Source: Pseudomonas fluorescens | Lineage (GTDB): Bacteria > Pseudomonadota > Gammaproteobacteria > Pseudomonadales > Pseudomonadaceae | Assembly (NCBI RefSeq): GCF_902497745.1 | Contig: NZ_CABVHJ010000015.1 | Span: 40,008 to 104,007 of the forward strand | Direction: 5' to 3' | Length of the DNA: 64,000 bases | Made by a program: the position numbers and the translations under genes | Shown: positions 48,466 through 57,900 of the stretch, piece after piece | Layout of the letters: each line of letters opens with the position of its first letter | Position numbering within the stretch: position 1 is the stretch's first letter | The notes under the pieces: model-generated | The model's input: only the letters and a program-made list of their open reading frames with translations | What the model was told of the DNA's origin: nothing | Databases searched by the model: none

Positions 48466-50378
48466 CAACGACCGCGCAGGAACAGTTTGTCCAGATCGTC
48501 CAGGCCCAATTGGGTCCAGGTCGGTCGGCCATGGTTGCATTGACCGCTGCGCTCGGTGTTTTCCATGTCACGCAGCAGACCGTTCATTTCCGGCAGAGCC
48601 AGGCGTCGGTTGGCGCGAATCGCGCCGTGACAGGCCATGGTGCCGAGCAATTCGTTGAGGTGCGCCTGAATCCGGTCGCTGGTGCCGTATTCCATCAGGT
48701 CCGAGAGCACGTCGCCGACCAGGCGATTGGCTTCAGCTTGCTTCAACAGCGCCGGTATTTGACGGATTGCCAGGGTTTCCGGGCCCAGACGCTGCAACTC
48801 GAAGCCCAGACGCTGAAACCATGCCGCGTGCTCTTCAGCACAATCGGCCTCGCGCTGGCTCACGGCCAGGGATTCCGGTACCAGCAGCGGTTGGCCACTG
48901 AGGCCTTCGCTGGCCATGGCGATTTTCAGACGCTCATACATGATCCGTTCGTGGGCGGCGTGCATATCCACCAACACCAGACCTTGGGCGTTCTCGGACA
49001 GAATATAAATGCCTTTGAGCTGCGCCAGCGCGTAACCGAGCGGCGGAATGTCTTCCTGACCGGCCGGCAATGCGTTGGCATTGGCTTCCGGCAGCGGTGC
49101 GAAAAACTCTCGATAAGCAGCTTGCGCCTCGGCAGCCGGCGGCACCGCCGATTGGGGGCGTGGCGTGTATTGATACTGATAAGCCCCGCCAGCACTGGCA
49201 CCGGACGACGTATTGAACGCCGGTTGCGCCTGCGGTTGCTCCAGCAGGGCATTGGCCGCCAGACGCATTTCACCCTGTGGGCCGAACTCACCGGCATCAA
49301 GGCCGGTTGGGCGGACGACGGCGGTGGTCACTGACCCGGCCAACTGGTCTTCCGGCCGCACATCGCCTAACGCGCGGTGCAACGTGCCATAAAGGAAGTC
49401 ATGCACCATGCGCCCGTCACGGAAGCGCACTTCGTGTTTGGTCGGGTGCACGTTGACGTCGACCGCCGCCGGATCAACCTCGAAGAACAATGCAAACGTC
49501 GGATGGCGACCGTTGAACAGCACGTCGCGATAGGCCTGACGCACCGCGTGGGCCACCAGCTTGTCGCGTACCGCCCGGCCATTCACAAAGAAATACTGCA
49601 AATCCGCCTGACTGCGGTTGAACGTCGGCAATCCAACCCAGCCCCACAAATGCAGGCCATTGCGCTCGATCTCGATCGGCAGCGCCTGCTCAAGGAAACC
49701 TGAGCCGCAGATTGCCGCCACACGACGGGCGCGGGCCGCATCATCGTGGGCCTCGTGCAGGCTGAGGATGGTCTTGCCGTTGTGGCGCAGATGAAATGCC
49801 ACGTCGAAACGCGCCAGCGCCAGACGCTTGATCACTTCTTGCAGATGATCGAATTCGGTTTTTTCAGTCTTGAGGAACTTGCGCCGCGCCGGGGTATTGA
49901 AGAACAGGTCGCGAACTTCCACCGAGGTGCCAACCGGATGCGCTGCCGGCTGAACCCGAGGCGCCATGTCGCGGCCTTCGGTTTCCACCTGCCAGGCCTG
50001 ATCGGCGTCGCGGGTGCGCGAGGTCAGGGTCAGGCGTGCCACCGAGCTGATCGACGCCAGCGCTTCACCACGGAAACCGAGGCTCATCACTTGCTCAAGG
50101 TCTTCCAGATTGCGAATCTTGCTGGTGGCGTGACGGGCCAGGGCCAGCGGCAGGTCATCGGCGGAAATACCGCTGCCATCGTCGCGGACGCGCAGCAGCT
50201 TGACGCCGCCCTGCTCGACGTCGACATCAATGCGTTTGGCGCCGGAGTCGAGGCTGTTTTCCAGCAACTCCTTGATCACCGAGGCCGGGCGTTCGACCAC
50301 CTCACCGGCGGCAATCTGGTTCGCCAGCCGAGGGCTGAGCAATTCAATGCGAGCAGCAGCGTTCAGCACTTCGTTCAT
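48465..50378 (-). CDS. mutL: DNA mismatch repair protein MutL
   Basis: A 637-residue mismatch repair protein. The N-terminal GHKL ATPase has LLENSLDSGAKRI, RDDGSGIS and GFRGEALASISSV. A disordered linker (about 345-440) leads to a C-terminal dimerisation domain with the endonuclease metal motif DMHAAHERIMYE near residue 470, so this MutL should nick DNA itself, consistent with pseudomonads lacking MutH. The amiB stop overlaps its start by four bases. Confidence 0.96.
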   Translation of the reverse strand: MNEVLNAAARIELLSPRLANQIAAGEVVERPASVIKELLENSLDSGAKRIDVDVEQGGVKLLRVRDDGSGISADDLPLALARHATSKIRNLEDLEQVMSLGFRGEALASISSVARLTLTSRTRDADQAWQVETEGRDMAPRVQPAAHPVGTSVEVRDLFFNTPARRKFLKTEKTEFDHLQEVIKRLALARFDVAFHLRHNGKTILSLHEAHDDAARARRVAAICGSGFLEQALPIEIERNGLHLWGWVGLPTFNRSQADLQYFFVNGRAVRDKLVAHAVRQAYRDVLFNGRHPTFALFFEVDPAAVDVNVHPTKHEVRFRDGRMVHDFLYGTLHRALGDVRPEDQLAGSVTTAVVRPTGLDAGEFGPQGEMRLAANALLEQPQAQPAFNTSSGASAGGAYQYQYTPRPQSAVPPAAEAQAAYREFFAPLPEANANALPAGQEDIPPLGYALAQLKGIYILSENAQGLVLVDMHAAHERIMYERLKIAMASEGLSGQPLLVPESLAVSQREADCAEEHAAWFQRLGFELQRLGPETLAIRQIPALLKQAEANRLVGDVLSDLMEYGTSDRIQAHLNELLGTMACHGAIRANRRLALPEMNGLLRDMENTERSGQCNHGRPTWTQLGLDDLDKLFLRGR

Positions 50379-51805
50379 TCTTTGGACGCCAGTTCGGTGC
50401 CAGGAATGGTCAAGTGCTGACCGACTTTCAGCTCATCGCTTTTCAGGTTGTTGGCAGCGCGCAGCGTGGCCGGCGACACCTGATAACGCACGCCGATCAT
50501 CGCCAGCGTTTCACCCGGGCCGACGCGGTGGTCGCGCGGGCCTTGGGCGATCTTGCCGGAATCACGCAGCCAGGCAATATAGGTGCCCGGTGGCGGGTTC
50601 TGCTGGAAGAACTGGCGCACGCCGCTGCTGATCGAACGTGCCAGCGCTTGCTGGTGGCTCGATGCCGAGAGCTTGTTGGCTTCGTTGGCATTGGAGATGA
50701 AGCCGGTTTCGACCAGGATCGACGGGATGTCCGGCGACTTCAACACCATGAACCCGGCCTGTTCCACACGCTGTTTGTGCAGCGGCGTAACGCGGCCGAT
50801 ATTGGTCAGGACTTTCTGGCCGACGTTGAGGCTGGAAGTCAGCGAGGCCGTCATCGACAGGTCGAGCAATACGCCCGCGAGCATGCGGTCCTTGTCGTCG
50901 AGGCTGACGTTGCCGGCACCACCGATCAAGTCAGAACGGTTTTCGCTATCGGCCAGCCAACGGGCGGTCTCCGACGTTGCACCACGATCAGACAGGGCAA
51001 ACACCGAGGCACCGAAAGCTGCGGCGGAAGGTGCGGCGTCGGCGTGGATCGAGACGAACAGGTCGGCGCCTTTCTTGCGGGCGATTTCGGTACGCCCGCG
51101 CAACGGGATGAAATAGTCGCCGGTACGGGTCAGTTCGGCGCGGAAGCCTTTCATGCCGTTGACCTGACGCTGCAGCTCGCGGGCGATCTGCAATACCACG
51201 TCTTTCTCACGCTGACCGCGCGAACCGGACGCACCCGGGTCTTCGCCACCATGGCCGGCGTCGATCACCACAATAATGTCGCGCTTGCCGGCCGGTGCTG
51301 GCGGCAGTTTGATTGCCGGTTCGGTCGGGGTTACCGGCACCGCTGGCACGGTCGCCACCTGCGGTGTTGGCGCCGGCGGCGGTGCAGCGTCGGCCGGGTT
51401 GTCGAACAGGTCGACCACCAGACGGTTGCCGTACTGCGCATTCGGCGCCAGCGAGAAACTTTTCGGGGTGACGGCTTTTTTCAGGTCGATGACCACGCGC
51501 AGGTCAGTCGGCGTGCGCTGGGCCGAACGCATCGCAGTGATTGGCGTGTTCGCGGTCTGTACATTCAGCGGCGCACCGAGGGTGGCGCCGTTGATGTCGA
51601 TCACCAGCCGGTCCGGTGAGGTCAGGGTGAAGACGCTGTGCTGCACCGGGCCGCTCAGGTCGAAGACCAGTCGCGTGTTGTCCGGCGCCCGCCACAGGCG
51701 CACGCTGTTGACCTTCGAATCGGCCACAGCGTTGACGGTTACTGCCATCAACAACAGTCCAGCGGCAGCCACCAACGCGCGAAAGCGCATACCTAACCCC
51801 ATCAT
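50375..51805 (-). CDS. amiB: N-acetylmuramoyl-L-alanine amidase AmiB with LysM
   Basis: A 476-residue periplasmic amidase that cleaves septal peptidoglycan during cell separation. A signal peptide (FRALVAAAGLLLMAVTVNAVA) leads to an AMIN domain (about 30-130), a Pro-rich linker, the zinc Amidase_3 domain starting IIVVIDAGHGGEDPGASG near residue 178, and a C-terminal LysM (HRVGPGETLAMIGVRYQV) near 425. The start may be ATG 51805 or ATG 51790 (MRFRAL); neither has a strong ribosome-binding site. It begins immediately after tsaE. Confidence 0.94.
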   Translation of the reverse strand: MMGLGMRFRALVAAAGLLLMAVTVNAVADSKVNSVRLWRAPDNTRLVFDLSGPVQHSVFTLTSPDRLVIDINGATLGAPLNVQTANTPITAMRSAQRTPTDLRVVIDLKKAVTPKSFSLAPNAQYGNRLVVDLFDNPADAAPPPAPTPQVATVPAVPVTPTEPAIKLPPAPAGKRDIIVVIDAGHGGEDPGASGSRGQREKDVVLQIARELQRQVNGMKGFRAELTRTGDYFIPLRGRTEIARKKGADLFVSIHADAAPSAAAFGASVFALSDRGATSETARWLADSENRSDLIGGAGNVSLDDKDRMLAGVLLDLSMTASLTSSLNVGQKVLTNIGRVTPLHKQRVEQAGFMVLKSPDIPSILVETGFISNANEANKLSASSHQQALARSISSGVRQFFQQNPPPGTYIAWLRDSGKIAQGPRDHRVGPGETLAMIGVRYQVSPATLRAANNLKSDELKVGQHLTIPGTELASKE

Positions 51806-52276
51806 TTAATTGGATTCCAATGCCAAAGCGGCACACCAGGCCTCGCCACGCGAGCCCTGGGATAAAATTTTCAGCGAACGCCCGCTGTCTTGCGGGCTAA
51901 TGGTAATGGTCAGGTCAGGCTTTGGCAAAAAGCCTGCACCTTTATCGGGCCACTCGATCAGGCACAGGGCATCGTCTTCGAAGTAGTCGCGGATGCCGAG
52001 AAACTCCAGCTCTTCCGGATCGACCAGTCGATACAGGTCAAAGTGGAAGGCGCGAATGTCACCGATCTCGTAGGGTTCGACCAAGGTGAAGGTCGGACTT
52101 TTTACCGCACCAACATGGCCCAACCCGCGAATGATGCCCCGCGACAGGGTGGTTTTGCCCATGCCCAGATTGCCTTCGAGAAAAATCAGGCCATGGCCCT
52201 GGGTCACGCGGGCAATCCGTGCACCAAAGTCGCTCATGGCCTGTTCATCGGCCAGGTACAGGGTTACTTCAGACAC
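51806..52276 (-). CDS. tsaE: tRNA threonylcarbamoyladenosine biosynthesis ATPase TsaE
   Basis: A 156-residue P-loop ATPase needed with TsaB and TsaD to make t6A37 in tRNA. Walker A is FLEGNLGMGKTTLSRGIIR near residues 33-51; HFDLYRLVDPEELEFLG carries the family's conserved acidic motif. It overlaps the end of nnr by 13 bases and directly abuts amiB. Confidence 0.95.
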   Translation of the reverse strand: MSEVTLYLADEQAMSDFGARIARVTQGHGLIFLEGNLGMGKTTLSRGIIRGLGHVGAVKSPTFTLVEPYEIGDIRAFHFDLYRLVDPEELEFLGIRDYFEDDALCLIEWPDKGAGFLPKPDLTITISPQDSGRSLKILSQGSRGEAWCAALALESN

Positions 52277-53763
52277 GGTGCTTGCTCCTCCAACAACTGA
52301 CGAATGGCTGGAATCAGATCACTGGCCGCCAGCCCACGGCCGAATTTTCCTTGTTGCCTACCTGCATTGGCGTGCAGCCAGACGGCCAGGCAGGCAGCAT
52401 CGAAGCCGTCCATGCCTTGCGCCAGCAGTGCACCGGTCAAACCGGCCAGCACGTCGCCGAGTCCGGCGGTGGCCATGGCCGGATGGCCTTGGTGACACAG
52501 CGCCAGACGGCCATCGGGGTGAGCGACCAGGCTGCCAGCACCTTTCAGCACCACCACCGCTGTATATTTTTTGCTCAACGCCAGCGCCACTGCCGGACGA
52601 TCCGCCAGCACATCGGCAGTGCTGATCCCCAGCAAACGCGCCGCTTCGCCCGGGTGCGGGGTGATCACGCAATCCCTGGGCAACTCAACGAAATCGCTCG
52701 CCAGCAGGTTCAGTGCGTCGGCGTCCCATACTTGTGGCAATGCCGCGTTGGCGGCCGCCGACAACAGCGCGCGCCCCCAGCTGGCCTGCCCCAATCCCGG
52801 ACCGACCACCAGCACGGAAACTTTATCCAGCAAACCCATCAATTGATTGGCCGACGACGTGCCGAGCACCATGACCTCCGGCACACGAGTCAGCGCTGCC
52901 GCGACATGCTCCGGGCGAGTCGCCAGCGAAACCATGCCCGCGCCACTGCGCAGGGCAGTTTCGGTACTGAGCAGGATCGCCCCGCCAAATCCGTGATCGC
53001 CACCGATCAGCAACACGTGGCCAAAACGGCCCTTGTGCGAAGTCGGTGCACGCGCCGCCAATCCCGGAAGATTAGCCGTGTTGAGCCGTCGGGCGATGAC
53101 TGGAATGTCACGATAGATGTCGGCGCTGGCCTGCAAATCGTTAAACACCAATTCGCCGATATGATCAGCCGCGTCCCCGGTGAACAAGCCGAGTTTCAGC
53201 CCGATAAAGGTCACCGTCAGATCGGCTCGCACAGCGACACCCAGCAGGTGCCCTGTATCAGCACTCAGTCCGGAAGGGATATCGACAGCTATTACCGGCA
53301 AACCACTGGCATTGATTGCCTCGATCGCCGAGACGTGAGGTTCGCGCACATTCCCGCTCAGACCCGTGCCGAGCAAGGCATCGAGAATGACCCCGCGCAG
53401 TTCGCTTTGTGCCTGCCAGCCCTGCACAGCGACACCTTCATTGAGCGCTTCGGCATGGGCCAGTGCGGCATCGCCCTGCAAGCGCTGCGGATCGCCGACC
53501 GCCAACACCCGCACCTGCCAGCCAGCCCGTTGCGCCATGGTCGCGACCAGATAACCGTCACCGGCGTTGTTGCCATGCCCGGCCAGCACCGTCAGCTCAG
53601 TCGCCGACGGCCATTGTCGCACCAGCGCTCGCCACGTCGCATGCGCCGCGCGCTGCATCAATTCGAAGCCCGGCGTACCGGCGGCGATCAGCCGTGCGTC
53701 GAGCTCGCGCACCTGCGCGGCACCATACAGCGCGTCGGGTAATTGATCTTTCGTGTGCGGCAT
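52264..53763 (-). CDS. nnr: Bifunctional NAD(P)H-hydrate epimerase / ADP-dependent dehydratase
   Basis: A 499-residue fusion that repairs hydrated NAD(P)H. The N-terminal YjeF_N epimerase (residues about 15-215) has VLAGHGNNAGDGYLVA; the C-terminal ribokinase-like dehydratase (about 230-490) has LLIGGDHGFGGA, TPHPGEAARLL and TAGLGDVLAGLTGALLAQG. The frame runs much further upstream, antisense to queG; the ATG at 53763 gives the usual start and leaves a 63-base divergent gap to queG. Confidence 0.93.
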   Translation of the reverse strand: MPHTKDQLPDALYGAAQVRELDARLIAAGTPGFELMQRAAHATWRALVRQWPSATELTVLAGHGNNAGDGYLVATMAQRAGWQVRVLAVGDPQRLQGDAALAHAEALNEGVAVQGWQAQSELRGVILDALLGTGLSGNVREPHVSAIEAINASGLPVIAVDIPSGLSADTGHLLGVAVRADLTVTFIGLKLGLFTGDAADHIGELVFNDLQASADIYRDIPVIARRLNTANLPGLAARAPTSHKGRFGHVLLIGGDHGFGGAILLSTETALRSGAGMVSLATRPEHVAAALTRVPEVMVLGTSSANQLMGLLDKVSVLVVGPGLGQASWGRALLSAAANAALPQVWDADALNLLASDFVELPRDCVITPHPGEAARLLGISTADVLADRPAVALALSKKYTAVVVLKGAGSLVAHPDGRLALCHQGHPAMATAGLGDVLAGLTGALLAQGMDGFDAACLAVWLHANAGRQQGKFGRGLAASDLIPAIRQLLEEQAPCLK

Positions 53764-53826
53764 GCGTCTTCGGGCTCCGATGTCTGGCAGAATTATACGC
53801 ACCTCAGCTCCGGTTTCTCTCGTCTC

Positions 53827-54900
53827 ATGTCCGCTATCACCACAGACCTGCCCGCCCTCGCCCAATCGATCAAGGATTGGGGCCGCGAGCTGGGCTTTCA
53901 GCAAGTCGGCATCAGCGGTCTGGATCTGGCCGAGCATGAGCAGCACCTGGCGCGTTGGCTCGAGGCCGGCTACCACGGCGAAATGGATTACATGGGCGCC
54001 CATGGCAGCAAACGTTCGCACCCGGAAGAACTGGTGCCGGGCACATTGCGCGTGGTCTCGCTGCGCATGGACTACCTGCCCGGCGACACACAAATGGCGC
54101 AAATGCTGGCGCAACCGGAAAAAGCCTACGTGTCGCGTTATGCCTTGGGCCGCGATTACCACAAATTGATCCGTAAACGTGTGCAGCAATTGGCCGACAA
54201 GATTCAGGCGCAGATCGGTCCGTTCGGTTTCCGTGCGTTTGTCGACAGCGCCCCGGTGCTGGAAAAAGCCATCGCCGAAAAGGCCGGGCTGGGCTGGATC
54301 GGCAAAAACACCCTGGTGCTCAACCGCAAGGCCGGTAGTTATTTTTTCTTGAGCGAACTGTTCGTCGATCTACCGTTGCCGGTGGATGAACCACACAGCA
54401 GCGAACATTGCGGCCGTTGCACTGCGTGTCTCGATATCTGCCCGACCAACGCCTTCGTCGGCCCCTATGTGCTGGACGCGCGGCGCTGCATTTCCTATCT
54501 GACCATCGAACTGAAAAGCGCCATCCCTGAAGAGCTGCGACCGCTGATCGGCAATCGTGTGTTCGGCTGTGATGACTGTCAGATTTGCTGCCCGTGGAAC
54601 CGCTTCGCCAAGCCCTCCGGGGAAAGCGATTTCAAGCCACGGCACAACCTCGACAATGCCGAACTGGCCGAGTTGTTTTTGTGGGATGAAGAGAAGTTTT
54701 TGAGCAGCACTGAAGGCTCGCCGTTGCGGCGGGCGGGGTATGAGCGTTGGTTGAGGAATCTGGCGGTGGGACTGGGCAATGCGCCTTCAACGATTCCGGT
54801 GCTGGAAGCGTTGAAGGCGCGACGGGATTATCCGTCAGAGTTGGTCAGGGAACATGTCGAGTGGGCACTGGGACGGCACTCCAGACCTTCAAACCCATAA
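53827..54900 (+). CDS. queG: Epoxyqueuosine reductase QueG
   Basis: A 357-residue cobalamin and iron-sulfur enzyme that reduces epoxyqueuosine to queuosine in tRNA, the last step of the pathway. The two 4Fe-4S sites are in HCGRCTACLDICPTNAF near residues 195-211 and GCDDCQICCPWNRFAKP near 249; the substrate-side segment GLGWIGKNTLVLNRKAGSYF is also clear. The MSAITTDLPAL start at 53827 is chosen over an upstream extension that would overlap nnr; its ribosome-binding site is weak. In many pseudomonads orn follows; here the toxin block follows. Confidence 0.94.
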   Translation: MSAITTDLPALAQSIKDWGRELGFQQVGISGLDLAEHEQHLARWLEAGYHGEMDYMGAHGSKRSHPEELVPGTLRVVSLRMDYLPGDTQMAQMLAQPEKAYVSRYALGRDYHKLIRKRVQQLADKIQAQIGPFGFRAFVDSAPVLEKAIAEKAGLGWIGKNTLVLNRKAGSYFFLSELFVDLPLPVDEPHSSEHCGRCTACLDICPTNAFVGPYVLDARRCISYLTIELKSAIPEELRPLIGNRVFGCDDCQICCPWNRFAKPSGESDFKPRHNLDNAELAELFLWDEEKFLSSTEGSPLRRAGYERWLRNLAVGLGNAPSTIPVLEALKARRDYPSELVREHVEWALGRHSRPSNP

Positions 54901-54925
54901 TGAGCAAGTAAAGTACTCAGGCTGC

Positions 54926-57900
54926 TCACATGCGAGTTGTATCCATACTTTTGGCCGACCTCATTATTGCGTTAGTCTGCCCGTCGGACCAATGGCCGCC
55001 CGCTTGGAGGACTTTGCAAACTCTCGTATTACTGTCCTCTAGAAGGTAAATACGCTCCCCACGTCCTTTCGATCTCGCAAAAAAAACATGCGTTACTTTT
55101 CGTCCATTGCCGGCTGCGCCGAACTCCTCGTAATACATCTCGGTCAAGCCCGCTGCTTGTTTGGGGGACATGTTGCTTTCCACGCGCTTGTAGAATTCCA
55201 ACGCCATTGGTTGATGATTTTTATGCACATTTTCTACCTCGGCCCCGATCAATTGCCAAGGTTCATCCGGCACTTTCTCCCCGGGTGCCTTGGCTTTTTT
55301 GGCCGCAGCCTTGGCACCTTTTCCAGGCTTCTTGAAATGTTTTGCCGCTTTGGCTGTGTCCTTGCCGTCGGGACTAAGACCTTTGCTAAATGCTGAAGCC
55401 ATCTTCCTGCCAGCATTCACAGCAGCTTTTGCACCCGCCGCCAAACCTGCGCCGAGCGAAGCCAGCCCAAGACCGAAACTGATCCAGCCCAGTATCTCGC
55501 CTGCCTGAGAATCCGGTGCCAGCTCATTGACCAGCTCGCCGGCGATACCCGCCAGGCCTGAAGCAACCGCCAGTCCCAATGCCGCCGCCGCCCATGGCGT
55601 CGCCGCGCCCATCGTCAGCACGCTGGCAACTACCCCGAGAATACTGAGCCCGATGCCCAGGATCGATTGCCAGGAAATATGCGCGGTAGGGTCGACACGA
55701 TTGACAGGGTCGCCCAAGCAATAACTGTAGGCATTCAACCCGCCCGCATCGAACGGGCTCATGCTGTCGGGGGCGAGAAAACGCATCAGTGTCGGACTGT
55801 AGGCCCTGTAACCGTTACCCAGCAGGTACAGACCAGTGACCGGATCCAGCTGCTCGCCGTTGAACCCCGCCAGGCTGAACATTCCACCCTCGGCAGGTCG
55901 GTGCCCGTATGGGCTGTAGGCACAATCGGTGAGCTGTTCCTTGCCCAGCGTTGTCAGCACGCTTTGCTGCTGATCGGTGCCAAATAGCTGCGCGCCGGCG
56001 TTCGAACCGAGTTGCTGTTGCCCCACAAGCCCGCCACCGTGACGCACAACACTGGATGAGTTTTCACCACTCACCTCATTGGCGACCCGGCCTGCATTGT
56101 AGTAACGCTGCGTGGTTACCTTGTCGGGTTGCGACAGTTCAACCAGATCATCGAAACCGTCGTAATGGTAGCCACGAATGACTGAACCGTCTGCGCCGGA
56201 CAATTGCTCGAGACGTCCGAACGCGTCATAGGCCAGAGTCCGCGCCTGGTCGTCCTTGATCATCCTGCCGTTGGCGTCGTATTCCAGCGTCACTGCCGAT
56301 GGATAGTCGACATGGGAATGCTTGACTGCGCTGAGCTGTGCAGGGTCGGGATTGTCATAACTGAAGGTGGTCAGATTCACGCCCAGCGGGAACTTCGTCT
56401 GCACGGTAAGGATGTTATCCAGCGCATCGAAGGTGAACCTCTGCTGGACAATTTCCTTGCCATACGGATCGCGGGGCTTTTGGGTGCCGGCACAGTCGTA
56501 CTGGATCAGACGCCCGCGCACATCGTAGGTGAATTGTTCATCGCGCAATAGTTGCGTGCCACGCCTGGAGACTTTCTGCGCCAGTTTGCCAGCAAGGGTA
56601 TAAGCCGATTCCAGCGCTTGGTCAGGCTGCCCCTGAATCTCGAAAGTACGGCGGGTTTCACGACCGATATCGTCATAGACGAATCGGGTGATCATCTGCC
56701 GCTTGATCGACGTTTCTTCGGTTTTCGTCCAGTCCAGCATCCCCGTCTGGACGTTGTAGTGGAACTCGGTTTTCAGCGTACCCTGCGAGGTGGATAGCAG
56801 GCGACCATGCTGATCGTATTCGGATGTGCTTGCGGCTCCGAGTACATCGACATGGGTGATCGGTCGCCCCTGCAGGGTCCAGGTACTGGACGTTGCTTTC
56901 GTGATAGCGCCGAAGGTCGTCGTTTCGGATTTGACGCGTCCGGAAGGGTAATAGGTAAAGCGCCGTTCCCGGCCGTTTTCGGTACAGGTCAAGGGCTTGC
57001 CACTGAGGGGCTCATAAGTCATGGTCGTGACCAGTTCCCCTGACTTGCGCTCAATCAGCAAACCACCCATATCGCGCAAATAAGTGAATTCGGTTTTTTT
57101 GCCATCAGCACTCGTGTACCACTGTGGCTGAGTGAAGCCCGCTTCATAACCGGCCTCGGACTTGCGCCCGCCCACGGTACTTTGGATCAAACGCCCCAAA
57201 CCATCATAAGCTTGCTGCCCCAACACTTTGTCACCGACCTTGATGCCGATCGATAGCCCTTCATCACTATGCTCGGCGTAGTCGGTCACGACCACACTGG
57301 CGTCGGGCAGGACAGTGCGGATCATCCGGTCAAAAACGTCGTACTCATATCGAGTGGTATTGCCGACAGGATCTGTCGCGCTGGTTGTACGCCCGAACCC
57401 GTCATAGGTGTAAACGGTTTTGCCCAGACTCTTGTTCTTCAGATTGAAGCTCTCGACACTGAGCGGTTTACCGAACTCATTGATGAGGGTGAGTGTCTTG
57501 CCCATCCCTTGTAGCCAATTGGTTTGCTGGCGAAGGACCGGATCCGCCTCGCTGTGTTCGATACGCCCATCGGCATGCAGCGTTTTGCTGACCTGGCCCC
57601 AGGAATCGAATTCGTAGCGGGTACTGAGCGGATAAGGCTTGCCGTCACGCCAATCGGTCAGCGTCACTTGCACCTTGTGACCGACCGAATCATGCAGGGC
57701 AGAATAAAGCGTGCGAGTCGGGATGAGCCCGTCCTCGTCCGGATGGTCGCAATCCTCTTCCTGAACGGTGATCACCCGCTGCAGGCCGTCGTAGCTCACT
57801 TTTTGCTTACCGCCGGAGGGATCCCTGGTCACCATTGTGGCCGGCTGCTGTTTGCTGGCGGGCAGATAGTCCCACCGGGTAGCGGCCTCATAAGGGGTCC

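Noticed and set aside
53764..54189. N-terminal extension of the nnr frame antisense to queG
   Set aside because: The family start is at 53763; the extension overlaps queG and has no NnrE features.
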